From assembly GCF_013113835.1 (NCBI RefSeq), contig NZ_VTYQ01000008.1, positions 186,001 through 250,000 of the forward strand: a stretch of DNA of 64,000 bases, in the 5' to 3' direction. This document shows, piece after piece, positions 8,023-15,300 of the stretch. The translations under genes were made by a program, and so were the position numbers. Position 1 is the stretch's first letter. Each line of letters opens with the position of its first letter. The notes below the pieces were generated by a model. The model did no database searches and had not been told where the DNA came from. It worked only from the letters and a program-made list of their open reading frames with translations. The DNA comes from Vibrio sp. RE88 (lineage in GTDB: Bacteria > Pseudomonadota > Gammaproteobacteria > Enterobacterales > Vibrionaceae).

Positions 8023-8952
8023 TTAAAGGGTTTCACTAAGAACAAGGGCAAGTAAGGCTTCACGGGCATAGACACCGTTTTCAGCCTGCTCAAAGTAGTA
8101 AGCGTGTGGCGTTTTATCGACGTCTGTTGTGATTTCATCGACGCGTGGTAACGGGTGAAGTACCTTCAGGTTTTCACGCGCCTCTTTCAGCGTATCGGCG
8201 GTGAGAATAAATGCTGACTTGATGTGAGCGTATTCGGACTCATCAAAGCGCTCTTTCTGTACGCGCGTCATATACAGGACATCAAGCTCCGGTACGACGT
8301 CCTCGATGTTGCTGTGCATACTGAATTTGATGCCTGCTTCTTCAAGTTCTTCACAGATGTAATCGGGCATCGCTAACGCTTCAGGAGCGATAAAGAAGAA
8401 GCGAACGTTGTTAAACTTAGCCAGTGCCTGAGTCAGAGAGTGAACAGTACGACCGTATTTAAGGTCACCCACAAACGCGACATTGAGGTTGTCGAGCGTG
8501 CCTTGGGTTTCGTAGATAGAAAACAAATCCAGCAGAGTCTGAGTTGGATGCTGATTCGCGCCGTCACCCCCGTTGACCACAGGTACGCCATTGGAAAACT
8601 CGGACGCCAAACGCGCTGCGCCTTCTTGTGGATGGCGCATCACAAAGGCGTCGACATACGAAGCAATCACCTGAACTGAGTCGGCCAGTGTCTCACCCTT
8701 TTTCGCCAGTGACGTGTTGCCACCATTGTCGAAGCCAATGATTGTGCCGCCAAGACGCTGCACAGCCGTTTCAAATGACAGCCTTGTGCGAGTAGAAGGT
8801 TCAAAGAAGCAACTGGCCACCACTTTGTTTTTAAGCAGTGTCGGGTTTGGCTCGGCTTTTAGCCTAGCCGCGGTGTCGACGATAAGCTCTAGCTCGCTGC
8901 GGCTGAGCTCAGGAATGGAGATAATGTGCTTGTTAAATAACGAATGCGCCAT
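8023..8952 (-). CDS. pyrB: Aspartate carbamoyltransferase catalytic subunit
   Basis: A 309-residue catalytic chain making carbamoyl-aspartate from carbamoyl phosphate and aspartate, the committed step of pyrimidine synthesis. The carbamoyl phosphate loop FFEPSTRTRLSFE is present, as are the HPTQTLLD and HPLPRVDEI motifs. The ATG at 8950-8952 (MAHSLFNKHI) has GAGGA about 10 bp upstream and matches the family start. The gene is preceded by the pyrL leader ORF, which ends 17 bp before it, and by an attenuator. Confidence 0.97.
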   Translation of the reverse strand: MAHSLFNKHIISIPELSRSELELIVDTAARLKAEPNPTLLKNKVVASCFFEPSTRTRLSFETAVQRLGGTIIGFDNGGNTSLAKKGETLADSVQVIASYVDAFVMRHPQEGAARLASEFSNGVPVVNGGDGANQHPTQTLLDLFSIYETQGTLDNLNVAFVGDLKYGRTVHSLTQALAKFNNVRFFFIAPEALAMPDYICEELEEAGIKFSMHSNIEDVVPELDVLYMTRVQKERFDESEYAHIKSAFILTADTLKEARENLKVLHPLPRVDEITTDVDKTPHAYYFEQAENGVYAREALLALVLSETL

Positions 8953-8969
8953 AGCAGTGTTTCCTCGTC

Positions 8970-9152
8970 TCAATGGGTGAGTTTGTCCAACCTTTGTAGA
9001 TTGCTAATCCATGGGTTGATGTAAATTTCAGACAAAAAAAAGCCTCCTAAATAGGAGGCTTGAAAAGGATCGATAGAATAAAATGAAACCACACATGTCC
9101 CTGAGTCAGGGCATAAGTTAAGCCAACATTGAGTGGTTGCTGACAGGTTCAT
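8970..9152 (-). CDS. pyrL: pyrBI operon leader peptide
   Basis: A 60-codon ORF with a strong ribosome binding site (GGAGGATCAAA before the ATG) that ends 17 bp upstream of pyrB. It contains the whole attenuator hairpin (9034-9061) within its coding region. Before the hairpin comes a U-rich transcript stretch encoding VVSFYS. This is the architecture known for E. coli pyrBI: with low UTP, polymerase pauses in the U-rich stretch, the leader ribosome catches up and blocks the terminator; with high UTP, termination occurs. The peptide is longer than the 44 residues of E. coli and shows no sequence similarity to it; function depends on translation, not on the product. Confidence 0.8.
   Translation of the reverse strand: MNLSATTQCWLNLCPDSGTCVVSFYSIDPFQASYLGGFFLSEIYINPWISNLQRLDKLTH
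9034..9061 (-). terminator. pyrBI attenuator (intrinsic terminator)
   Basis: Perfect 9-bp stem AAGCCTCCT/AGGAGGCTT with a 4-nt loop. In the transcript (minus strand) it is followed by a run of eight U. It lies inside the pyrL ORF and 80 bp before pyrB. Confidence 0.9.
9099..9111 (-). promoter_or_regulatory. Candidate pause hairpin in the pyrBI leader
   Basis: The inverted repeat CCCTGA-G-TCAGGG lies 38 bp upstream of the attenuator in the transcript. A pause hairpin before the U-rich stretch is part of the E. coli pyrBI model. The one-nucleotide loop means the outer pairs alone would form. Confidence 0.45.
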
Positions 9153-9181
9153 TTTGATCCTCCGAAGACAAATTGCGGAGG

Positions 9182-9209
9182 ATTATACGGACAAAAAAAG
9201 CCAACGCAA
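9182..9209 (-). promoter_or_regulatory. pyrLBI promoter
   Basis: On the minus strand, TTGCGT (9204-9209) and a consensus TATAAT (9182-9187) are separated by 16 bp. Transcription would begin near 9174-9176, just upstream of the pyrL ribosome binding site. An 8-bp inverted repeat (ATCCTCCG 9157-9164 with CGGAGGAT 9176-9183) links the pyrL Shine-Dalgarno region with the end of the -10 box; most of the distal arm may not be transcribed. Confidence 0.7.
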
Positions 9210-9324
9210 GCGTTTGCGTAAAGTATTCATAAATTGGATTTTTATGCGTATTTCGCCCATTTTAGCGACACGTTTGCAGCGGTTGTGCTGTCTTGCATTG
9301 AGAGCGATGAACAGTCCTTAAGTG

Positions 9325-9386
9325 TGAAAAAAAATGCGGGCTTTATTCAGCATGTTTTTGATACATGATGAACGCCACCCGCATTT
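9325..9386 (-). terminator. Terminator at the end of the arc operon
   Basis: AAATGCGGG (9332-9340) pairs with CCCGCATTT (9378-9386), enclosing a smaller CATG.../...CATG hairpin. On the minus strand it is followed by TTTTTTTCAC. It lies 55 bp past the argF stop and separates arcA-arcC-argF from pyrLBI. Confidence 0.8.
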
Positions 9387-9440
9387 CCCTGCAAACAATA
9401 TTCAGTCTAATTTGAGTATGATTACTTTTAATCGATGATA

Positions 9441-10451
9441 TTAGTCACCTAGTGTTGCGACCATCACCGCTTTGATGGTGTGCATACGGTTTTCAGCTTC
9501 GTCGAACACGATAGAGTAGTCAGATTCAACCACTTCATCAGTCACCTCACAGCCGTTTTTAAGCATTGGGTATTCTTCAGCAAGCTGTTTACCTACCGTG
9601 GTATCTTCACCGTGGAAGGCAGGTAGGCAGTGCATGAATTTCACATGAGGATTACCTGTTGCTTTGATCATTTCCATGTTGACTTGGTAAGGCAGCATGA
9701 GGTTAATACGCTCTGCCCACGCTTCTTTTGCTTCGCCCATCGATACCCACACATCCGTGTACAGGTAGTCACAACCTTGAACGCCTTCTTGAACATCTTC
9801 AGTCAGGGTAATTTTCGCACCGGTTGTTTCAGCAATCTCACGGCACTGCGCCACAAGGGCTTCTTCTGGCCAGAACTGCTTCGGCGCGACGAGACGAATA
9901 TCCATGCCCATCTTAGCGGCGCCAACCATCAGGGAGTTGCCCATGTTGTTACGCGCATCGCCTAGGTAGGCAAACTTCATTTCGTGTAGCTGTTTGCCAC
10001 GGCCATGTTCCATCATAGTCAGGAAGTCAGCGAGAATTTGCGTCGGGTGGAACTCATCGGTCAGACCATTCCATACCGGTACACCCGCGTAAGCGCCCAG
10101 CTCTTCGACAATTTCCTGACCAAATCCGCGGTATTCGATACCATCGTACATGCGGCCCAGAACGCGAGCGGTATCTTTCATCGATTCTTTGTGACCAATC
10201 TGAGAGCCTGTTGGGCCTAAGTAAGAAACTTGAGCGCCTTGGTCAAAAGCCGCAACTTCAAAGGCACAACGAGTACGAGTCGATGTTTTCTCGAAGATCA
10301 GAGCGATGTTTTTACCTTTCAGACGAGGTTGCTCATAGCCGTTGTATTTCGCTTTTTTCAACTCCACGGATAGGTCCAACATGTGTTGAATTTCACGCGG
10401 AGTAAAGTCTAATAGTTTTAGGAAGTTACGGTTGCGTAGGTTGAAAGCCAT
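9441..10451 (-). CDS. argF: Ornithine carbamoyltransferase
   Basis: A 336-residue OTCase with the carbamoyl phosphate motif FEKTSTRTRCAFE, HPTQILADFLT, and the catalytic FMHCLPAFH. In this operon it follows arcA and arcC, so it fits the catabolic enzyme (ArcB role) that phosphorolyses citrulline to ornithine and carbamoyl phosphate. The sequence alone does not separate catabolic from anabolic forms and the gene may serve both. The ATG at 10449-10451 (MAFNLRNRNFLKLLDFT) is preceded by AAGGAAAACATC. A hairpin at 10546-10567 lies in the 124-bp gap to arcC. Confidence 0.95.
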   Translation of the reverse strand: MAFNLRNRNFLKLLDFTPREIQHMLDLSVELKKAKYNGYEQPRLKGKNIALIFEKTSTRTRCAFEVAAFDQGAQVSYLGPTGSQIGHKESMKDTARVLGRMYDGIEYRGFGQEIVEELGAYAGVPVWNGLTDEFHPTQILADFLTMMEHGRGKQLHEMKFAYLGDARNNMGNSLMVGAAKMGMDIRLVAPKQFWPEEALVAQCREIAETTGAKITLTEDVQEGVQGCDYLYTDVWVSMGEAKEAWAERINLMLPYQVNMEMIKATGNPHVKFMHCLPAFHGEDTTVGKQLAEEYPMLKNGCEVTDEVVESDYSIVFDEAENRMHTIKAVMVATLGD

Positions 10452-10545
10452 GATGTTTTCCTTCTTATCGATGTGCACTTTCTCGTTGCAGGGAAAGAGG
10501 TAAGAAAGTGCAGTAATGAATTTGAGTGATTGTTTGTTTCATCTC

Positions 10546-10567
10546 AGTCCTGACTCAAGTCAGGACT
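10546..10567 (-). terminator. Intercistronic hairpin between arcC and argF
   Basis: Perfect 9-bp stem AGTCCTGAC/GTCAGGACT with a TCAA loop, 9 bp after the arcC stop. On the minus strand only GAGATGAAAC follows, with no T tract. It may therefore be an mRNA stabiliser or weak attenuator rather than a full terminator. Confidence 0.55.
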
Positions 10568-10575
10568 GCTGGTAA

Positions 10576-11487
10576 TTAGCCTTTGGTGATATTGGTGCCT
10601 GCCGTGCCCTGAAGAATGCGTAAACCATCTTCCAGTGAGCCGATACCGACCACTTTGCCACCTTGCTTGACGAACTCGCATGACGCTTCGATTTTTGGCC
10701 CCATTGAGCCAGCGTCAAACTGGTACTGTGCCAATTCGGTTGGGTTAGTGCTGCGCAGCGCATGTTGGGTAGGCTTGCCCCAATCGAGGTAAACCGCATC
10801 TGCGTCAGTGAGGATGAGCAGGGCGTCTGCATTTAGCTGCTTGGCAAGGAATGCTGCGGACATGTCCTTATCAATCACCGCTTCGACACCGACCAGTTTG
10901 CCATTCTCTTTTTTGACGGGGATGCCACCACCGCCAGTACAAATCACTAAGTGACCTTCGTCGATGAGCTTGGTGATCGCTTCGTGTTCGATGATGCCTG
11001 TTGGTTGTGGGCTAGGTACGACGCGGCGGAAGTGCTGACCGTCTGGTTTGATGGTCCAGTGGTATTTCTCTGCCAGTTCACGAGCCTCGGCTTCTTCATA
11101 AATTGGGCCGATGGGTTTGGTTGGATCGGCAAATGCCGGGTCATTGGGGTCCACTGTCATCTGCGTTAACATGCAAGTGGCGTTGACGTTTGGCATTTGG
11201 TTTTTGAACTCTTGCATCAGCATATAACCAATCATGCCTTGTGTTTCACTGCCCAGAACATCCAATGGGTATGGCGCTACCTTCTTGTATTCCAAACCTT
11301 GTAATGCCAATAAGCCAACCTGTGGGCCATTACCGTGTACCAGTACGACGTTGTATTCCTGAGCAATTTCCGAAATGGTTTTGACGGCAATTTCGATGTT
11401 CTGACGTTGTACTTCGGCTTCCAATGGTTCACCGCGGCGAAGTAGGGCGTTTCCGCCAAGTGCGACAACTACAGTTTGTTTTGTCAT
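10576..11487 (-). CDS. arcC: Carbamate kinase
   Basis: A 303-residue amino-acid-kinase-family enzyme. It transfers the phosphate of carbamoyl phosphate to ADP, the energy-yielding last step of the arginine deiminase pathway. Visible signatures are the N-terminal VVALGGNALLRRGE, VLVHGNGPQVGLL, VICTGGGGIPV and VEAVIDKDMSAAFLA (ADP/lysine region). Length is typical (about 300-310). It lies 59 bp downstream of arcA on the same strand, with an AGAGAGATTAAAGCA leader before the ATG. Confidence 0.96.
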   Translation of the reverse strand: MTKQTVVVALGGNALLRRGEPLEAEVQRQNIEIAVKTISEIAQEYNVVLVHGNGPQVGLLALQGLEYKKVAPYPLDVLGSETQGMIGYMLMQEFKNQMPNVNATCMLTQMTVDPNDPAFADPTKPIGPIYEEAEARELAEKYHWTIKPDGQHFRRVVPSPQPTGIIEHEAITKLIDEGHLVICTGGGGIPVKKENGKLVGVEAVIDKDMSAAFLAKQLNADALLILTDADAVYLDWGKPTQHALRSTNPTELAQYQFDAGSMGPKIEASCEFVKQGGKVVGIGSLEDGLRILQGTAGTNITKG

Positions 11488-11546
11488 TGCTTTAATCTCT
11501 CTGCTGAGGACGAGAGCTAAGTCGCTCTCGCCAACTTATCCGTTAG

Positions 11547-12767
11547 TTAAATACCATCACGTTCGATTGGGCAGCTCATGCAGCGTGCCCCGCCGCGGCC
11601 ACGACCCAGCTCATCACCAGGAATAGGCAATACTGTGATGCCCGCTTTGTCGTACTTCTCGTTGGTGTAGGTGTTGCCTTCGTATCCGATCACGACGCCA
11701 GGCTTGACGGTAAGAACGTTGTTAGCATCGTTCCACTGTTCACGCTCTGCATTGAAGTTGTCACCGCCAGTGGTGATAAGGTTGAGTTGGTCGACGCCAA
11801 GAGCTTTCTCGATAGCCGTCACGAAGTAACCTTCTTCTTTGACATTCACAGCGCCAGACGCATCGCCGGTCAGGCTCCAGCACTTCACATCTTTGCGCAT
11901 GACTTCTGGGTAAACAGAGAAGGTATCTTCACGCATATGAGTCATCACTGTGTCTAAGTGCATGCATGAACGATGTTTTGGCAGCTCCATCGCAATCACT
12001 TGTTTCGCTTGACCATGTTTGAACAGACCAGAAGCAAGATGCTCAACACCTTGAGCGGTTGTGCGCTCTGACATACCAATCAGCACGGCGTCTTTACCAA
12101 TGACTAAGACATCGCCGCCTTCAATGGTGGAGTTGTCGTAGATTTTCTCTTCATCACCGAAGTATTTGATGAAGTCCTGACCAGCAAAGCTTGGGTGCCA
12201 GCGGTAGATAGCACGAACGTGGTTGGTTTCACGTTGACGGGCTGGTTTCGCCATTGGGTTGATAGAGACACCGCCATAGACCCAGCAAGAAGTGTCGCGG
12301 GTAAATAGGTGGTTTGGTAATGGCTCAATAATGAAATCTGTTGGTGCGTGAAGCCCCTGCATCATAGACGAGGATTTCATCGGCATTTCAGCGTAAGAAA
12401 GACCACCGGTAAGAATCTTAGCCAGCTCAACATTGGGTAGGTCGCCTAAGTAGCAACGAACGTCATTGGCAAAAGTTTTACCTAAACGGTAATTCGATAC
12501 CTGACGACTTAGCAGCCAGTCTTTGGCTTCAGCTACCGCCAGCGTGTCTGCAAGTAAGTCAGTAAGCAGTAACACTTCCACACCTTGGTCGCGCAGAGTT
12601 TGAGTGAACACATCGTGCTCTTTACCTGCACGCTCGACGGCAAGTACGTCATCAAATAGCAGATCGTGGCAGTTGGAAGGCGTCAGGTGAGTCAGTGCTC
12701 GTCTTGGGCGATGCACCAGAACGCGACGTAATTGACCGATTTCAGAACCTACGTATAACTTACTCAT
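11547..12767 (-). CDS. arcA: Arginine deiminase
   Basis: A 406-residue guanidino-group-modifying enzyme that hydrolyses arginine to citrulline and ammonia. The catalytic cysteine is in the C-terminal GARCMSCPIERDGI (Cys396, by alignment with the known CMTC motif). Other conserved parts are the N-terminal SEIGQLRRVLVHRP, FTRDTSCWVYGG, EGGDVLVIGKD and HLDTVMTHM. It is the first gene of arcA-arcC-argF, with the antiporter gene arcD 600 bp upstream. The ATG is preceded by AGAGATACGATC. The long AT-rich upstream region suggests its own regulated promoter. Confidence 0.97.
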   Translation of the reverse strand: MSKLYVGSEIGQLRRVLVHRPRRALTHLTPSNCHDLLFDDVLAVERAGKEHDVFTQTLRDQGVEVLLLTDLLADTLAVAEAKDWLLSRQVSNYRLGKTFANDVRCYLGDLPNVELAKILTGGLSYAEMPMKSSSMMQGLHAPTDFIIEPLPNHLFTRDTSCWVYGGVSINPMAKPARQRETNHVRAIYRWHPSFAGQDFIKYFGDEEKIYDNSTIEGGDVLVIGKDAVLIGMSERTTAQGVEHLASGLFKHGQAKQVIAMELPKHRSCMHLDTVMTHMREDTFSVYPEVMRKDVKCWSLTGDASGAVNVKEEGYFVTAIEKALGVDQLNLITTGGDNFNAEREQWNDANNVLTVKPGVVIGYEGNTYTNEKYDKAGITVLPIPGDELGRGRGGARCMSCPIERDGI

Positions 12768-13374
12768 GATCGTATCTCTCTTATATTTTTAATTAGTTTT
12801 AAAACTTAAAAACTAATATTTAATTTGTAGGGAATAGAAGAGCGAATTTATTTATTCACTTATTTTGTTTCTGGAATTCATATTACGCTTGTCTGGGTAG
12901 GAATCTTAGAGATCAATCACAGTTCGTTTTTTATGCCTAAAGCCAGTGTTTTCAAGGGGTTTAACAATATCTATGCAGTTGTTATTGGTATGTGAACATC
13001 CTATTTAACCATTTAGGAGGGAAGTTTATGCATAAGTTGAGGTTGAGTGTCTGATTAATATCCTTACCAAGGAAAAATATTCAAATTTAAATTGTTTACA
13101 AAGGGTATATTAGATTGAAATTATGCACTCTAACTTTCTAGATAATTGCTTTTAAGTGTTGAACTATTCGTTTTATAACAAAACTTTTGATAATAAATTT
13201 AATGTCGATCACATATTAAATTCTTAGGATTTTTTGAGGGAATTAATATCGGATAAATGAAAATTATAGATAGGAATAGTTTTTCTATTTTTCAGCTGAA
13301 CAGACAAAAGAAAGCCGCACTAAGGCGGCTTTGGGGGCTCACATCCTGTGAGCGAGTGTAAGGAAAAGAGCAGG
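12768..13374. other. AT-rich intergenic region between arcD and arcA (regulatory)
   Basis: About 600 bp without a convincing gene. It holds the arcD terminator hairpins at its right end and, near arcA, an inverted repeat ATTAGTTTT (12792-12800)/AAAACTAAT (12809-12817) that would sit in the arcA 5' leader. ATTTATTCA at 12850-12858 is one half of an ARG-box-like sequence. A 9-codon plus-strand ORF at 13028-13054 has a perfect AGGAGG, noted separately. No complete FNR or CRP site was found by eye. Confidence 0.5.
13311..13353 (-). terminator. Tandem hairpins terminating arcD
   Basis: Two stems: GCTCACA/TGTGAGC (13337-13353), then AAAGCCGC/GCGGCTTT (13311-13332). The second is followed on the minus strand by CTTTTGTCTG. 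They lie 22-60 bp past the arcD stop. Confidence 0.8.
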
Positions 13375-14823
13375 TTAGATCAGCGCACCAATGCTGATCA
13401 TCACAACACAGAATAGCGTCAGAATGGCTAAAAGTGGTGCCACCCATTTCACCCAGCGCACATAAGGCACCCGGGCAATGGCAAGGCCGCCCATAACGAC
13501 TGCTGAAGTGGGAGTAATGAGGTTGACCAAGCCAGAAGCCGATTGATAAGCCGTGATGACTAGGTCGCGTCCGACACCAGCGAAGTCTGCGAGTGGAGCC
13601 ATAATCGGCATGGTGAGTACCGCCAGGCCAGAGGTGGAAGGCACAAGGAAAGATAGCAATATCTCAAGGAAGAACATGACGTTAATGAACACGACCGACG
13701 ACAGTCCAGTCACCATCTGTTCCGCTGAGTACAAGATGGTATCAGTGATCATGCCGCGGTCCATGACAACCACAATCCCGCGCGCAATACCAATGATCAG
13801 CGCTACGCCGAGTAGGTCACGAGCACCATCAATAAAGCTGTTGGTGAACTCTTCTTCGCTCATACGTGCGACGAGTCCGACTAAAATCGTTGCCGCTAAG
13901 AACATAGCTGAGATTTCTGCCATCCACCAGCCCGCAACGGAGACACCGTAGATCATTACGCCGAATGAGCCGCCAAAGATGGTTAAAATGACCTTACGTG
14001 TGGTGGTGAACTCAAGAGATTCGCCAGTTTGATTACCAAGGAAATGCGCTTTGTTCTCCTCGTATTTATCGTAAACAATCGATTTGCTTTGGTCTTCACG
14101 CACCATACGGGCATAGCGCATCACGTAGGCGACACAAATAACCCAGCCGATCACCAGCATTAAGGCACGTAGCATGATGCCATCAGTAAACGGAATTCCA
14201 GAAGCATTAGCAGCAATGACGGTGGCAAATGGGTTGATGGTGGAGCCCAATACACCAATGCCTGCACCAAGTAGCACCGTGGCTGCGGCAACCAATGGGT
14301 CGAAGCGCGCAGCCATCATCACTGGCACTAACAGGGTGTAGAATGGCAAGGATTCTTCGGCCATGCCGTAGACGGTTCCTCCAGCAGCAAACAGAGCCAT
14401 TAGAATGGGTATCATCATCTCTTCTCGGCCCTGAAGACGTTGCGTTACACGTTCAATCCCGGCATCGATGGCGCCCGTTTTTGTCACTAGCCCTAGAAAG
14501 CCACCAATGACAAGGATGAACAGGGAAACATCAATCGCGGCAGCTTCGTAGCTGTTGTGGTCATAGAAGCCGTCAATCGGTGCTAGTAGTACGTCAATGA
14601 CACCTTGAGGGTTGCCTTCTACAGCTTGATAAGTACCTGTGACAGGGACTTCTCGACCCAAATCTTCATTCATTGCGCGGTCATACTGGCCAGCAGGTAC
14701 AATCCAGGTCAGCATCGCGACCAATGCAATTAAAATAAACAGAATCGTGTAAGCGGAAGGGAACTTAAAGTTGGCAAAGAAGCCGCCTTTTTTTTCTTCG
14801 GTAGGTACAGTTTGGGTGGTCAT
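13375..14823 (-). CDS. arcD: YfcC/DcuC-type membrane transporter, probable arginine/ornithine antiporter
   Basis: A 482-residue protein with about 12 hydrophobic segments, of the YfcC/DcuC-like (C4-dicarboxylate anaerobic carrier-type) family. Visible motifs are the N-terminal FPSAYTILFILIALVAMLTWIVPAGQYDR, YGMAEESLPFYTLLVPVMMAA, LGAGIGVLGSTINPFAT and the C-terminal ASGLVNLITPTSAVVMGGL. Its position next to arcA-arcC-argF implies exchange of arginine for ornithine. This substrate is inferred from context; classical ArcD belongs to a different family. AAGGAGATCACC precedes the ATG. An FNR-like palindrome lies about 380 bp upstream. Confidence 0.85.
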   Translation of the reverse strand: MTTQTVPTEEKKGGFFANFKFPSAYTILFILIALVAMLTWIVPAGQYDRAMNEDLGREVPVTGTYQAVEGNPQGVIDVLLAPIDGFYDHNSYEAAAIDVSLFILVIGGFLGLVTKTGAIDAGIERVTQRLQGREEMMIPILMALFAAGGTVYGMAEESLPFYTLLVPVMMAARFDPLVAAATVLLGAGIGVLGSTINPFATVIAANASGIPFTDGIMLRALMLVIGWVICVAYVMRYARMVREDQSKSIVYDKYEENKAHFLGNQTGESLEFTTTRKVILTIFGGSFGVMIYGVSVAGWWMAEISAMFLAATILVGLVARMSEEEFTNSFIDGARDLLGVALIIGIARGIVVVMDRGMITDTILYSAEQMVTGLSSVVFINVMFFLEILLSFLVPSTSGLAVLTMPIMAPLADFAGVGRDLVITAYQSASGLVNLITPTSAVVMGGLAIARVPYVRWVKWVAPLLAILTLFCVVMISIGALI

Positions 14824-15202
14824 GGTGATCTCCTTACTCTTACTTGTTGAATAACAAATAAAAGTGAATCAGCGACTAGAGTTATAAATATAAAACTCAC
14901 AAAGACTAAGTTATTGGAATAGTGATAATTATTTTGAGCTGAATGCGAATAGCTCTTGGAGGTTATTTTAATTATTGATGAGTTTTCTAACTTTGGTGAT
15001 CTTCACAAAAATATTCAGTGTTATTTTGTTGGTTTTTAAACAAGTTCCGAGCGCAAGGGTATTTGTTTAATTAAAATGGATTTCTATTCTTTTAGCAGAG
15101 GTAAGGGCAAGTTATTTAGGTCATGACTGATGATGAATAAATAAAGTAAGGAATTTTATTCATTGATTCGGATTTTCATTCAGGAGCATTTTTTGGAAGA
15201 TC

Positions 15203-15220
15203 TTTTGACTAAAGTCAAAA
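15203..15220. promoter_or_regulatory. FNR-like palindrome upstream of arcD
   Basis: TTTTGACT-AA-AGTCAAAA is a perfect 18-bp palindrome. Its core TTGAC-TAAA-GTCAA differs from the FNR/ANR consensus TTGAT-N4-ATCAA by one symmetrical base per half-site. Arginine deiminase genes are commonly FNR/ANR-activated. The distance to the arcD start is large, about 380 bp, so the target could also be another transcript. Confidence 0.35.
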
Positions 15221-15260
15221 TAAAACTGTGATGTGAGATTTTTTATTGAGAACAAATTTA

Positions 15261-15290
15261 AAAAAGGGAGCACAAGCTCCCTTTCTTTTT
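15261..15290 (-). terminator. Rho-independent terminator of dcuA
   Basis: Perfect 9-bp stem AAAGGGAGC (15263-15271)/GCTCCCTTT (15276-15284) with an ACAA loop, 17 bp past the dcuA stop. On the minus strand TTTAAATTTG follows; a T-rich run is also present on the plus strand. Confidence 0.8.
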
Positions 15291-15300
15291 TCCGTTGTAG

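Larger units (their letters stand above)
14824..15300. other. Intergenic region upstream of arcD
   Basis: About 480 bp, AT-rich, with no gene. It contains the arcD promoter region, the palindrome at 15203-15220 (separate entry) and the dcuA terminator at 15261-15290. Confidence 0.5.

Noticed and set aside
9204..9219. ACGCAA/TTGCGT hairpin upstream of pyrL as a terminator
   Set aside because: ACGCAA forms the -35 box of the pyrL promoter on the minus strand, and the stem is only 6 bp.
12792..12817. AT-rich inverted repeat upstream of arcA as an ArgR box pair
   Set aside because: ATTAGTTTT/AAAACTAAT does not resemble TGAATWWWWATTCA; it is better described as a leader hairpin of unknown role.
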